Assembly (NCBI RefSeq): GCF_900215535.1 | Contig: NZ_OCND01000007.1 | Location: 1 to 64,000, forward strand | Direction: 5' to 3' | DNA: 64,000 bases | Source of the DNA: Pseudoxanthomonas wuyuanensis | Lineage (GTDB): Bacteria > Pseudomonadota > Gammaproteobacteria > Xanthomonadales > Xanthomonadaceae | Part shown: piece after piece, positions 33,919 through 43,103 of the stretch | How the letters are laid out: every line of letters starts with the position of its first letter | How positions within the stretch are numbered: the stretch's first letter is position 1 | Notes under the pieces: generated by a model | Seen by the model: the letters and a program-made list of their open reading frames with translations, nothing else | Databases searched by the model: none | Told to the model about the DNA's origin: nothing | Position numbers and translations under genes: made by a program

Positions 33919-36336
33919 TCACTGGCACGCTTCGCAGCTCTCCGGATTCTCCAGCGAACAGGAAACCGCTTCCGCGGGCGCGTAGGCCTTCGCTTCGCCC
34001 ACCGTGGTCTTGGCGATCTTGGTGGCCGGGCGCGAGCGCAGGTAGTAGGTGGTCTTGATGCCCTTCTTCCACGCGTACATGTACATCGACGACATCGCGC
34101 CGATGTTGGGGCTTTCCATGAACAGGTTCAGCGATGCCGATTGGTCGATGAAGGCGCCGCGGTCGGCGGCCATGTCGATCAGCGAGCGCATCGGGATTTC
34201 CCAGGCGGTGCGGTAGATCTGCCGCAGCGTATCGGGGATCTGCGCGATGCCCTGCACCGAGCCTTCGGCCTGCTTGATGACATCGCGGATTTCCGGCGTC
34301 CACAGGCCCAGCTTCTTCAGTTCGTTCACCAGATAGCGGTTGACCTGCAGGAAGTCGCCGGACAGCGTCTCGCGCTTGAACAGATTGGACACCTGCGGCT
34401 CCACGCATTCGTAGCAGCCGGCAATCGAGGCGATGGTGGCGGTCGGGGCGATGGCGATCAGCAGCGAATTGCGCAGGCCGCTTTCCTGGATGCGTCCGCG
34501 CAGCGTGTTCCAGCGGTTCTGGTCGCTGGGCACGATGCCCCAGGCGTCGAACTGCAGTTCGCCCTGCGCTGCGCGGGTTTCGGCGAAGGACGGGTGCCGG
34601 CCGCGTTCTTCGGCCAGTTCCACCGAGGTTTCCAGCGCGTGGTAATAGATGTTCTCGGCGATCTTGGCCGACAGCGCGCGCGCGGCCTCGCTGTCGAAGG
34701 CCAGGCGCAGCTTGAAGAACACATCCTGCAGGCCCATCACGCCCAGCCCGACCGGGCGCCAGCGCAGGTTGCCGCGGCGCGCCGATTCGATCGGATAGAA
34801 ATTCAGATCGATCACCCGGTCCAGCTGGCGCACCGCCAGCCGCACCGTTTCGGCCAGCTTGTCGAAGTCGAAGAACTGATCCTCGTCCAGGTGATGGCTG
34901 AGGTTGATCGAGCCCAGGTTGCAGACCGCGGTCTCCTCGGCCGAGGTCACTTCCAGGATCTCGGTGCACAGGTTGGACAGGTGGATGACGTTGCCGGCCC
35001 TGGCGGTCTGGTTGCTGGCCCTGTTGCATTTGTCCTTGAAGGTCATCCAGCCGTTGCCGGTCTGCGCCAGCGTGCGCATCATCCGCGCGTACAGTTCGCG
35101 CGCCTTGACCGTCTTGACCGCCTTGCCCTGCGCTTCGGCCTGGGTGTAGGCGCGCTCGAAGGCCTCGCCGAACAGGTCGGTGAATTCCGGTACCACGCGC
35201 GGGTCGAACAGCGACCAGTCGCCGTCGCTTTCGACCCGCTGCATGAACAGATCCGGCACCCAGTTGGCCAGGTTGAGGTTGTGCGTGCGGCGCGCCTCGT
35301 CGCCGGTGTTCTCGCGCAGCTCCAGAAACTCTTCCACGTCCGCGTGCCACGGCTCCAGGTAGACGCAGGCCGCGCCCTTGCGCTTGCCGCCCTGGTTGAC
35401 CGCGGCCACCGAGGAATCCAGCGTCTTCAGCCACGGCACGATGCCGTTGGAGTGGCCGTTGGTCGATTTGATCAGCGAACCGCGCGAACGCACCCGCGTG
35501 TAGCTGACGCCGATGCCGCCGCTGAACTTGCTGAGCTGGGCGATGTCGCCGTACTTCTGGTAGATCGATTCCAGCGAATCCTGCGGCGAGTCCAGCAGGA
35601 AGCACGAGGACAGCTGCTCATGGGTGGTGCCGGAGTTGAACAGCGTCGGCGAACTGGGCAGGTAGTCCAGGTTGCCCATGCGCCGGTACAGCGCCAGCGC
35701 CTCGGGCACGTCCTCGCTCAGTGCGCAGGCGATGCGCAGGAAGAACTGTTGCGGCGTTTCGATGACCTTGCGCGTGTGCGGATGGCGCAGCAGGTAGCGG
35801 TCGTACAGCGTGCGCAGGCCGAAGTAGTCGAAATGCATGTCCAGCGAATGATCCAGCGCGTCATTGAGCTTGCGCGCATTGGTCTGCACGAAACCGAGCA
35901 GGCGGTCGTTGATCAGGCCGACTTCGTGGCCGCGCGCGATCGATTGCGAGAACGCGTGGATTTCCTGGCCGGTGACTTCCTTGCCGATGCAGCCGGCCAG
36001 CAGGCGTGCGGCCAGGCGGCTGTACTCGGGTTCCTCGGCGGTCAGCAGCGCGGCGGTGCGGATCGACAGCTCGTCCAGTTCGCGGGTGCTGGCGCCGTCG
36101 TACAGGCCGGAAATGGTGCGGGTGGCCACGCGCATCGGGTCGATGGCGTGCAGGCCTTCGCAGTTGCGCTGCACGGCGCGCACGATCTTGTTCAGATCCA
36201 CCGGCTCGCGGCTGCCGTTGCGCTTGGTCACGCTCATCGCGGTGGCGGTGGGCGGCGGGGTCAGCAGGAACTCGCTGTTGGCGGACAGGGTCTGGCCGCT
36301 GGCGTCGGCAACGGCGGTGGTTTCGTTCTGGGTCAC
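33919..36336 (-). CDS. nrdA: Class I ribonucleotide reductase, large (catalytic) subunit
   Basis: This 805-aa enzyme reduces ribonucleoside diphosphates. An N-terminal ATP-cone (VTKRNGSREPVDLNKIVRAV) precedes the barrel with catalytic SSCFLLDS, the NLCTEIL loop (Asn-Cys-Glu triad), the radical-transfer tyrosines in TTYYLRSR and a C-terminal redox pair SCEAC. The GTG start at 36336 follows GGAGGAACACAGCC; homology supports it and the longer open frame is leader. A cobalamin riboswitch lies upstream, so the operon is expected to be repressed by B12. nrdB follows after the inserted four-helix-bundle unit. Confidence 0.96.
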   Translation of the reverse strand: MTQNETTAVADASGQTLSANSEFLLTPPPTATAMSVTKRNGSREPVDLNKIVRAVQRNCEGLHAIDPMRVATRTISGLYDGASTRELDELSIRTAALLTAEEPEYSRLAARLLAGCIGKEVTGQEIHAFSQSIARGHEVGLINDRLLGFVQTNARKLNDALDHSLDMHFDYFGLRTLYDRYLLRHPHTRKVIETPQQFFLRIACALSEDVPEALALYRRMGNLDYLPSSPTLFNSGTTHEQLSSCFLLDSPQDSLESIYQKYGDIAQLSKFSGGIGVSYTRVRSRGSLIKSTNGHSNGIVPWLKTLDSSVAAVNQGGKRKGAACVYLEPWHADVEEFLELRENTGDEARRTHNLNLANWVPDLFMQRVESDGDWSLFDPRVVPEFTDLFGEAFERAYTQAEAQGKAVKTVKARELYARMMRTLAQTGNGWMTFKDKCNRASNQTARAGNVIHLSNLCTEILEVTSAEETAVCNLGSINLSHHLDEDQFFDFDKLAETVRLAVRQLDRVIDLNFYPIESARRGNLRWRPVGLGVMGLQDVFFKLRLAFDSEAARALSAKIAENIYYHALETSVELAEERGRHPSFAETRAAQGELQFDAWGIVPSDQNRWNTLRGRIQESGLRNSLLIAIAPTATIASIAGCYECVEPQVSNLFKRETLSGDFLQVNRYLVNELKKLGLWTPEIRDVIKQAEGSVQGIAQIPDTLRQIYRTAWEIPMRSLIDMAADRGAFIDQSASLNLFMESPNIGAMSSMYMYAWKKGIKTTYYLRSRPATKIAKTTVGEAKAYAPAEAVSCSLENPESCEACQ

Positions 36337-36527
36337 GGCTGTGTTCCTCCATGCGTCATGCACGCGGCAGCCCGTCCCTCGCAGGCTGCGGGCCGGTGAT
36401 CGACAGGATGGGAAAGCGGCGTCGCAAAACCGGCGACAGCGGATCCTCCGCGGCCGGGCCTGCTTCACCAGCCATCTCCCCCCGGAGATTCCGCGGCCGG
36501 CACCGCGCGGTGTGCTTCGCGCGGCTG

Positions 36528-36772
36528 TCGGCAGGTCTTCGGACTTGTGGACGTGAAGCGAGGAACGAGTGAAGAGGAGTGAGAAACGAGTGGAAAGCGG
36601 CAATGCCCGGCTTTTACTCGTTCCTCGTTCCTCGCTACTCGTTTCTGCCTTTGCCTAGCTCGCCGCTTCCCGAGGTCCGTGCCTCAGTGCCAATGGCGAG
36701 TTCGTTTCCACTTACCGCTGCGGGGCAGTGCCGGAATTGGCGCATCGCGCGCCGCACCGGCTTCCCTTTTCA
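36528..36772 (-). ncRNA. Cobalamin riboswitch controlling nrdA
   Basis: On the minus strand: GGGAAGCCGGTGCGGC, ATTCCGGCACTGCCCCGCAG, GCGGTAAGTGG, then a long hairpin arm, and the B12 box AAGTCCGAAGACCTGCC at 36530-36546. Peripheral sequence from GGAAACGAACTCGCC to the B12 box is nearly identical to the metE riboswitch, including the inserted hairpin. This predicts B12 repression of a B12-independent reductase. 36337-36527 is the GC-rich expression platform with GGAGGAA before the start. Confidence 0.9.
36550..36650. repeat. GAGGAACGAGT hairpin element inside the nrdA riboswitch
   Basis: On the plus strand, GCGAGGAACGAGTGAAGAGG and GAGTGAGAAACGAGTGG form one arm, with CGGCAATGCCCGGC in the middle and ACTCGTTCCTCG repeated on the other arm. 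It matches the arms of the unit at 33427-33918 in the same orientation and the metE riboswitch hairpin in inverse orientation. Confidence 0.75.
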
Positions 36773-36809
36773 TCCGTCCGGCCTTGCAGCCGACGGAACC
36801 GACGGCCAC

Positions 36810-36838
36810 AAGATAGTGTGGTCATCATGGTTCGTCAA
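36810..36838 (-). promoter_or_regulatory. Predicted sigma-70 promoter of the nrdA leader
   Basis: On the minus strand, TTGACG and TATCTT are 17 bases apart, placing the start near 36803, about 30 bases before the riboswitch core. 36839-36997 shows no gene. Confidence 0.65.
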
Positions 36839-36997
36839 CGCGATATATGGATTTCTACCGCGCACCGACCGGTTTGGGCGCGGTCGGTCCGAGCGCCGTC
36901 GGCCAGGTTTCACGCAGGCCCTGGCGAGCGGCAGGTCGTGGAACATGGGCCCACGGCGCGCGCGGCGGATGGCCGCCGCCGCGCCGATTCCATCGGC

Positions 36998-37291
36998 TCA
37001 GCGGTTCCTGCGGCGTTCGGCCATCTGCGCAGCCATCGCGCGCATCTCTTCAGGCGACAGTTTGCCGTCGCCGTTGGCGTCGAGCTTGTCGAAATACTTG
37101 GCCACGCGCGGCAGTCTGGCTTCGGCTTCGGCTCTGTCGATCAGGCCATCGCCATTGGCATCGGCGGCCTTCAAACGATCCTGCAAGGCCTGCTTCTGTT
37201 CATCGGACAGGGTGCGCTGCGCGCAGGCCGGTGCGGCGCAGGCCAGCAGCACGGCGGAGAGCAGCAGGGTGGAAGCAACGGAATTCTTCAT
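36998..37291 (-). CDS. Exported EF-hand calcium-binding protein
   Basis: This 97-aa protein has a signal peptide (MKNSVASTLLLSAVLLACAAPACA). Two EF-hand loops, DANGDGLIDRAE and DANGDGKLSPEE, sit in an otherwise helical mature part rich in Ala and Arg, ending MAAQMAERRRNR. It probably binds calcium in the periplasm. The start at 37291 gives the signal peptide at once. Similar small EF-hand proteins are common in this family and have no assigned role. Confidence 0.83.
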   Translation of the reverse strand: MKNSVASTLLLSAVLLACAAPACAQRTLSDEQKQALQDRLKAADANGDGLIDRAEAEARLPRVAKYFDKLDANGDGKLSPEEMRAMAAQMAERRRNR

Positions 37292-37394
37292 CGCTGGGTT
37301 CTCGTCGGTGGGAGAAAAAGGTGGCAGGTGCGGTGGAGCAGGTTGCGCATCCATGTGCGGCGGGGGAGCCAGGGCACCGCACCTGCCGGAAACA

Positions 37395-37907
37395 TCAGTT
37401 GCCGCGACAGGCGACGGCTTCGCCGCTGGCGTTGGTGCAGCTGCGCGTGTGGACCAACGTGCCATCGGACATCGTGGTGCTGCCGCTGTAGTGGTTGCCG
37501 TTGGCGCCGGTGGCGTTGGTGCTGCGCGCGCCGTTGACGTTGCCATCGGCGTCGCGCGCCAGCGCGCCGCTGGTGCTGACGCTGCCGCCGTAGCGACCGT
37601 TGGCATGGGCGCTGCCCTGGCGGCCGGCACTGCCGTCGGCATTGCGGTAGGCGCTTTGCTGGTAACCGGCATGGCCACCGTAGGCACCGGCGGCGCTGCC
37701 GCTGCGTGCGCCGGAAGCGTTGCCCTGGCCGTCGGCCTGCCAGTTGCGCTGGCGCTGGCTGTCGAAGCGGGGATTGCTGCGGTCCACCGCGACGCTGCCG
37801 CCGTGGGCGGTACGCTGGACGGTACGGCTGCGCTCGCGGGCATCGGCGTGACTGGCGAGCAGGGTGCTGCCCAGCAGCACGGCCAGCAGTAGCGGAGTCT
37901 TGTTCAT
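37395..37907 (-). CDS. Exported Gly/Ser/Asn-rich protein
   Basis: This 170-aa protein has a signal peptide (MNKTPLLLAVLLGSTLLASHADA) and a low-complexity mature part rich in Gly, Ala, Ser, Asn and Arg (for example GSAAGAYGGHAGYQQSAYRN). The C-terminus reads THTRSCTNASGEAVACRGN-like with two Cys. It could be a surface or extracellular matrix-type protein, but there is no family assignment. The start at 37907 is followed directly by the signal; the open frame upstream covers the two-component system in antisense and is rejected. Confidence 0.7.
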   Translation of the reverse strand: MNKTPLLLAVLLGSTLLASHADARERSRTVQRTAHGGSVAVDRSNPRFDSQRQRNWQADGQGNASGARSGSAAGAYGGHAGYQQSAYRNADGSAGRQGSAHANGRYGGSVSTSGALARDADGNVNGARSTNATGANGNHYSGSTTMSDGTLVHTRSCTNASGEAVACRGN

Positions 37908-38102
37908 GGCGGGAATCCTCCTGGGGGAAACGGTGCGTGCCGCACGGGGAAGCGGCGGCAGGACCACATTAGGCCGGGCCGCGACGGCAGGCGTGTCGCC
38001 ATTGCCAGCGGATGTGTCTGCCGCCCGCGCTGGAAACGTCTGCTTACAAATGAGCATCCGGCACCGTTTGCGGGCCGTCGCGGCGGCGGCGATAGTGGCG
38101 CC

Positions 38103-38837
38103 ATGAGCGATGCCGCTGCCCGGATCCTGCTGGTCGATGACGATGCCCGCCTGCGCGAGCTGCTGGTGCGCTACCTGCAGTCGCAGGGTTTCCAAGTGAA
38201 GGGCGCCGCCGACGGCGTGCAGATGCGCCAGGCGATGGACCGCGGCCACTACGATCTGATCGTGCTGGATCTGATGATGCCCGGCGAAGACGGCCTGGAC
38301 ATCTGCCGGCGCCTGCGCGGCCAGGGCGATGCCACGCCCATCGTCATGCTGACCGCCAAGGGCGATGAGATCGATCGCATCGTCGGCCTGGAGATCGGCG
38401 CCGACGACTACCTGCCCAAGCCGGTCAACCCGCGCGAACTGCTGGCGCGCATCCGTTCGGTGCTGCGGCGCATGCATCCGGTGCCCGGCGCACCGCAGCC
38501 GGAAGGCGGCGAAATCGCGTTCGGCGCCTTCCGGCTGGATCTGGGCCGGCGCGAACTGAGCCGCGATGGCCAACCGGTACGGCTGACTTCCGGCGAGTTC
38601 GCGGTGCTGGCGGTATTGCTGCGCCATCCGCGCCAACCGCTCAGCCGCGACCGCCTGATGAGCCTGGCGCGCGGCCGCGAACACGAGGCCTTCGAACGCA
38701 GCATGGATGTGACCATCGCGCGGCTGCGCCGGCTGCTGGAAGACGATCCGCGCCAGCCGCGGCTGATCCAGACGGTGTGGGGCGTGGGCTACGTGTATGT
38801 GCCGCCGGAGCGCGCGGCGCAGGAATGTACGCCATGA
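38103..38837 (+). CDS. OmpR-family response regulator
   Basis: This 244-aa protein has a receiver domain (ILLVDDDARLRELLVRYL, phospho-acceptor Asp in DLIVLDLMMPGEDG, Lys in DDYLPKPVNPREL) and a winged-helix output domain (LTSGEFAVLAVLLRHPRQPL ... RSMDVTIARLRRLLEDDPR ... TVWGVGYVYVPP). It binds DNA when phosphorylated by the kinase encoded next. The stop overlaps the kinase start (ATGA at 38834). Its close resemblance to OmpR suggests, but does not prove, an osmotic or envelope stress role. Confidence 0.93.
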   Translation: MSDAAARILLVDDDARLRELLVRYLQSQGFQVKGAADGVQMRQAMDRGHYDLIVLDLMMPGEDGLDICRRLRGQGDATPIVMLTAKGDEIDRIVGLEIGADDYLPKPVNPRELLARIRSVLRRMHPVPGAPQPEGGEIAFGAFRLDLGRRELSRDGQPVRLTSGEFAVLAVLLRHPRQPLSRDRLMSLARGREHEAFERSMDVTIARLRRLLEDDPRQPRLIQTVWGVGYVYVPPERAAQECTP

Positions 38838-40099
38838 GACTGCCGTTGCCGCGCAGCCTGTTCGGCCAGTTGGCGCTGGTGATCGGGCTGGTGCTGACCG
38901 GTGCAGGCGTGCTGGCGCTGCTGCTGGGCCGCGAGCTGGCCACACGCCCGGCGGCCGAGCAGATGCTGCGCGCCATGCAGGGCTTTGCCGACGTGGTAGA
39001 AGCCCTGGACCGGCACCAGCCGCATGCGCAGACTGTCAGGCAGCTGCGCGAAGCCGGCCTGGAAGTGCGCGAAAGCGCGCCGCCAGAGCAACGCCCCCGC
39101 CTGGCGCCGTTGATACGCGAACTGCGCGAACAGGCCCAGGGCAGGCTTGGGCCGGGCCGTGAGCTGCGGGTGGCCCGCAGCGGTCGCACCAACGAGGTCT
39201 GGTTGAAACTGCACACGCGCGAGCCGTTGTGGGTGTCCTTCACCCACGAGCGCCGAGGCGCGGGTGTACGCCGGTTCTCGGCATTGCTGCTGCTGGGCTG
39301 CGTGGCGCTGGTGTGGCTGGCAGCGGCGTACTTCGCGCGCCGGCTGGTGCTGCCGCTGCGGCGGCTGGCGCAGGCCGCGCCGGCAATCGCACGCGGCGAT
39401 CCGCCGCCGCCGTCGCATGCGCGCGATCCGCGCGAGGTGGCCGAACTGGCGCAGGCGCTGGACCGCGCCAGCTGCGATGTGCGCGCGGCGGCGGAAGAGC
39501 GCGCGTTCCTGCTGGCCGGCATTTCGCACGATCTGCGCACGCCGCTGACCCGGGTCCAGTACGCGATGGAGCTGCTGCCCGGTACCGACCCGGAGCTGCG
39601 CCTGGGCATCCAGCGCGACATCGATGAAATCGACGCCATCCTCAGCCAGTTCATCACCTATGCCCGCGATGGCCGCGACGAGAGCAGCGAGGCGCTGGAC
39701 CTGGCGGAAATCTGCCGCAACGCGCTGGCCGCTTCGCCTGCATCCTGGGACGCCGAACTGCCGGCGTCGGCGCCGCTGCATGGCAAGCCGATGGCGTTGC
39801 TGCGCGCGGTCGAGAACCTGATCGTCAATGCGCAGCGGCACGCCGCGCCGCCGTTCGCGCTGCGGCTGTGGTCCGAAGGCGACGCCTGGGTGGTGGAAGT
39901 TTCCGACCATGGACCCGGCCTGGGTGCGGAAGCGGCCGAACGCGCGCTGCAGCCGTTCGTGCACGACAGCGGCCAGGGCGGCAGCGGACTGGGGCTGCCG
40001 ATCGTCGAGCGGGTGGCGCGCCAGCACGGCGGCAGCCTGCAGTTGTTGCCCAACGGCCCGCACGGGCTGCTTGCCGTGCTGCGCTTGCGCGGCGCTTGA
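38834..40099 (+). CDS. EnvZ-like sensor histidine kinase
   Basis: This 421-aa inner-membrane kinase has TM1 at residues ~10-32 (LFGQLALVIGLVLTGAGVLALLL), a periplasmic domain of ~120 residues, TM2 (~153-172, ALLLLGCVALVWLAAAYFA), a HAMP, the phosphorylated His in GISHDLRTPLTRVQYAMELL, and an ATPase domain with ENLIVNAQRHA, DHGPGL and GSGLGLPIV. The start at 38834 is set by the 4-bp overlap with the regulator gene; an ATG at 38825 is also in frame. It phosphorylates and dephosphorylates the partner regulator. Confidence 0.92.
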   Translation: MRLPLPRSLFGQLALVIGLVLTGAGVLALLLGRELATRPAAEQMLRAMQGFADVVEALDRHQPHAQTVRQLREAGLEVRESAPPEQRPRLAPLIRELREQAQGRLGPGRELRVARSGRTNEVWLKLHTREPLWVSFTHERRGAGVRRFSALLLLGCVALVWLAAAYFARRLVLPLRRLAQAAPAIARGDPPPPSHARDPREVAELAQALDRASCDVRAAAEERAFLLAGISHDLRTPLTRVQYAMELLPGTDPELRLGIQRDIDEIDAILSQFITYARDGRDESSEALDLAEICRNALAASPASWDAELPASAPLHGKPMALLRAVENLIVNAQRHAAPPFALRLWSEGDAWVVEVSDHGPGLGAEAAERALQPFVHDSGQGGSGLGLPIVERVARQHGGSLQLLPNGPHGLLAVLRLRGA

Positions 40100-40132
40100 A
40101 GCCATCGCCTCATGCCAACGGAGTCGAATCCG

Positions 40133-41059
40133 ATGCACACGTCCCTGTTGCGGTTTGGACTGCTGTTTCTGCTGTCATGCAATGCTGTGCCAATGGCGCA
40201 AGCGCAGGGCTTTCGCGAGTGGCTGGAAGAGGCGCGCCAAGCATCCAGGCAACCGGCCGCAACACCGCCTGCCCTGCCTGCCGGCGCACGCGCGCTGCGC
40301 GATGTGGCCTACGGCAGCGATCCGCGCCAGCGCTTCGACGTCTATCTGCCTGCGCGGACGCGCAACGCGCCGGCACCTGGCGCACCGGTGCTCCTGTTCG
40401 TGCATGGCGGCGGTTGGGAAAACGGCAACAAGGACAATCCAGGCGTGGTCGAGGACAAGGCCGCCTATTGGCTGCCGAAGGGCTACATCCTGGTCTCCAC
40501 CAACTACCGCATGCGCCCGGACACCGCGCCGCTGGACCAGGCCCGCGACGTTGCGCGCGCGCTGGCCAAGGTGCAGCAGTTGGCGCCGCAGTGGGACGCG
40601 GATCCGTCACGCGTTGTGCTGATCGGCCACTCGGCCGGCGCGCACCTGGCCGCATTGGTGGGCGCGTCGTCCGCGTTGTGGCGCGAGGCGGGTGCGGGCA
40701 AGCCGCGTGGCGTGGTATCGCTGGACAGCGGTGCGCTGGATGTTCCCGACCTGATGCGCCGTCCGCGCATTCCCAAGCTGTACCACCGCGCCTTCGGCGG
40801 CAATCCGGACGATTGGATCGCCGCTTCGCCGCACCACCAGCTCACCGGCGAGGCCGTGCCGATGCTGATCGTCTGCTCCACCCGCCGCCCCGATGCCTGC
40901 CCGCAGGGACGCGCGTTGGCCGGGAAAGCAGCAAAGCTCGGAGTGCGGATGGAAGTGCTGCCGCAGGATCTCTCGCACCGCGAGATCAATCGCGAACTGG
41001 GAGAGATTTCGTCCTATACCAAGGCCGTGGATGGGTTCATCCGTTCATTGGTTCGATAG
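40133..41059 (+). CDS. Exported alpha/beta-hydrolase (BD-FAE/esterase type)
   Basis: This 308-aa protein has a signal peptide (LLRFGLLFLLSCNAVPMAQA). It has the oxyanion motif FVHGGGWENGNK, NYRMRPD, and the nucleophile elbow GHSAGAHLAAL, followed by a C-terminal His region (LSHREINRELG). Carboxylesterases and kynurenine-formamidase-like enzymes share this layout; the substrate is unknown. ATG 40133 follows GGAGTCGAATCCG, better than the ATG at 40112. It is separated from the kinase by 33 bp and may be cotranscribed. Confidence 0.85.
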   Translation: MHTSLLRFGLLFLLSCNAVPMAQAQGFREWLEEARQASRQPAATPPALPAGARALRDVAYGSDPRQRFDVYLPARTRNAPAPGAPVLLFVHGGGWENGNKDNPGVVEDKAAYWLPKGYILVSTNYRMRPDTAPLDQARDVARALAKVQQLAPQWDADPSRVVLIGHSAGAHLAALVGASSALWREAGAGKPRGVVSLDSGALDVPDLMRRPRIPKLYHRAFGGNPDDWIAASPHHQLTGEAVPMLIVCSTRRPDACPQGRALAGKAAKLGVRMEVLPQDLSHREINRELGEISSYTKAVDGFIRSLVR

Positions 41060-41301
41060 AGTGGTTCCGTTCTGCGTCGTGCATGATGCCGACATTGAAC
41101 TCGGCACTGCGGCCACAAACAGAGCATCTATTCCCCGCAACTAGCATACGTATCCAAAGGTTCTGCTTGTATCTCTAGCATTGCTTGGTGGAGCACCTGG
41201 CTCTTTCTGGGCAGAGCCGTTGCGCGTCCCGCGCCTGTTCAGGAAGCGTAATGAAACTGAGACGAGAGCCTAAAAAACGCGAAAGCTTCTGGCTAGACTC
41301 T

Positions 41302-41331
41302 ATCAAGCATGGTGCACACGCCATGCTTGAT
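41302..41331. other. 11-bp perfect hairpin upstream of the M35 gene
   Basis: ATCAAGCATGG and CCATGCTTGAT flank an 8-base loop (TGCACACG), 26 bp before the metallopeptidase start. It lacks a T-run and so may be an operator or leader hairpin rather than a terminator. The rest of 41060-41357 shows no gene. Confidence 0.5.
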
Positions 41332-41357
41332 CAATCGTAATCAAGGAGCGAAACACG

Positions 41358-42551
41358 ATGAAATACATTCTGACGGCAATAATCTTCGGAATAGGTTATC
41401 TCAGTGCTTTTCACTGCTATGCCTTGGGCCATCTAACGGCCACGCTGAAATCCTACACAGCAACGCAACCTTCGCTTCCATCATCCTCGATCATCGAGTT
41501 GACGCTGACCAATGATGGGGATCGAATCATTGAGGTGGTTTCTGATGATATCCCGTGGGTCAACAAATACGGAGTAATCACCAACTCCTCTATCGTTATC
41601 AAAGACGTTAACGGAAAGGAGGCGAGGTACAAAGGAATAATGCTGGATCGCGTCGATCACAGGCTTCGGACTACCACAATTGAACCGGGGGAAAAGGTCG
41701 TCCGTTTGGTCGATGTCCCAAAGAACTACGCCGTTATCGCCGGAGTACGCTACGTTGCAAGTTTCTACAAGGGCGGCATCAGGTACCTGGATAGGCCACG
41801 TAGCGATTTCAGAAATCAAAGTGACGACAATCTCATTTCTCTAATGAGAGAGGCGGTGGTCCAGCCATTTCATTTTGTGGCTGACAAGAGCTATTCGCCG
41901 GAATCAGTAAGACTCCAGAGCGAGTTTCTCACGCAATCCTGCGATGAAAGCCAGGTTGCTATTTTTCAGAACTCGCTCAGCCAAGCGGCATCCATTTCAT
42001 GGGCCGCTTTTAATGAACACTCGAGCCAGTTCGAATACTCCATTGATCCCGTAACTATGACGGTGGTCGGTTCTTTTTCGCCATCGCCGCGCTATACCAA
42101 TTGGTTTGGATTTCGTGCTGGCACCTTCGATCCTCTCAATGTTCCTCCGTTAGATCAGGAGATAGATGATTCAATATTTGCTGTAGCTTATCGACTTCGC
42201 GACACCGATCGAACTATCCCACCGATTACTTTGACTTGCCGGTGCTTGCCGGAAGAGGTTAATTCAGAAACTACGATGGCTTGGGTTAGGGAGGATGTTC
42301 ATTATGAGATTAATGCGTGCCCTTCTTTCTGGGTTGCGGAAGATTTCCCCACGGTCCCTAATGAGAACTCAAGAGTGGGAACGATTTTCCACGAGATCTC
42401 CCATTTTCTTGACGGGATATGGGGCGGGTCCTCGGATCTTCATCCGGCGCCAACATACAATCAGAGCTTGGATTTGGCGGTAAACAACCGAGCGCTGGTT
42501 GTCCGAAACGCAGACACTTATAAGTTCTATTTCCTCAATCAAGTTTTTTGA
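41358..42551 (+). CDS. M35-like (deuterolysin/peptidyl-Lys) metallopeptidase
   Basis: This 397-aa secreted protein has a signal peptide (ILTAIIFGIGYLSAFHCYA). An N-terminal beta-rich domain (residues ~25-165) precedes the protease domain with INACPSFWVAEDFP and the zinc motif FHEISHFLDG, followed by GGSSD, corresponding to the third-ligand GTxxD motif of aspzincins. M35 enzymes cut proteins at Lys or basic sites. GC content is well below the flanks, suggesting acquisition. The ribosome site AAGGAGCG supports the start. A strong hairpin follows the stop. Confidence 0.82.
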   Translation: MKYILTAIIFGIGYLSAFHCYALGHLTATLKSYTATQPSLPSSSIIELTLTNDGDRIIEVVSDDIPWVNKYGVITNSSIVIKDVNGKEARYKGIMLDRVDHRLRTTTIEPGEKVVRLVDVPKNYAVIAGVRYVASFYKGGIRYLDRPRSDFRNQSDDNLISLMREAVVQPFHFVADKSYSPESVRLQSEFLTQSCDESQVAIFQNSLSQAASISWAAFNEHSSQFEYSIDPVTMTVVGSFSPSPRYTNWFGFRAGTFDPLNVPPLDQEIDDSIFAVAYRLRDTDRTIPPITLTCRCLPEEVNSETTMAWVREDVHYEINACPSFWVAEDFPTVPNENSRVGTIFHEISHFLDGIWGGSSDLHPAPTYNQSLDLAVNNRALVVRNADTYKFYFLNQVF

Positions 42552-42559
42552 TAATGGAG

Positions 42560-42594
42560 CGCACTAGGAATCGCCAGCGGCGATTCCTAGTGCG
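42560..42594. terminator. 16-bp perfect hairpin after the M35 gene
   Basis: CGCACTAGGAATCGCC and its exact complement surround a 3-base loop, 8 bases beyond the stop codon. No T-run follows, so termination is likely but not certain. Confidence 0.6.
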
Positions 42595-42752
42595 AACATC
42601 CATTTTCAGAGGTCTTGGTTTGGTGCTGGTAGTTCGGGTGTCGAAAATTGGGACATGCAGGCGAAGCACATGCAGTTCGTTCTGAAACTTTATATAGCTG
42701 GCGCGGAATAGAATTGGCGCGGCCGCACGATAATGCAGGTTCACAGGTGGTG

Positions 42753-43103
42753 TCAGCACAGTAACTTCCGGGGTTGACCTCTATGCCATTGGCGCCATTT
42801 GTTGCGCCAGCGCGGCGGGTCCAGCTCGGCCAACGCGTAGTGTCCGGCATGCGGCTGTGCTTGCTGCACCAGCGCCATCCGCCAGCGATACCAGCCCCAG
42901 ACCAGCGCCTTGTCGGCACGCCAGCCATCGGCGCTGGCCAGCTGCTGCGGATCGAATCGCGACCACAGGCTATCGTGCTGGCCGCGAAAAGTAGGGATGC
43001 CGCTTTCGGCCGACATACCGGCACCGGTGAGAACGGCGACGGACGTGGCGTCGGCGATCAGCGCGGCGATGGCTTTGGCGGTGTGGTTGGCGGAGGTGGA
43101 CAT
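42753..43103 (-). pseudogene. NAD-dependent deacylase (sirtuin), N-terminal remnant
   Basis: The frame starts MSTSANHTAKAIAALIADAT and carries the Sir2 NAD-binding motif VLTGAGMSAESGIPTFRG and QQLASADGW. After ~100 residues (HAGHYALAELD) it loses homology before the TQNVDGLH catalytic region and stops. The catalytic His and the zinc domain are missing, so it is inactive. The native gene was presumably cut when the neighbouring low-GC DNA arrived. 43104-43425 contains half a REP unit and no gene. Confidence 0.78.

Noticed and set aside
33802..36399. 865-codon open frame on the plus strand across nrdA
   Set aside because: Antisense shadow of nrdA with biased composition and no homology; only the short four-helix-bundle gene at 33501 is real on this strand.
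42587..43024. Second frame over the sirtuin remnant as a Cys-rich gene
   Set aside because: It overlaps the Sir2 motif frame, has no ribosome site, and its Cys-rich end lies in intergenic sequence next to a terminator-like hairpin.
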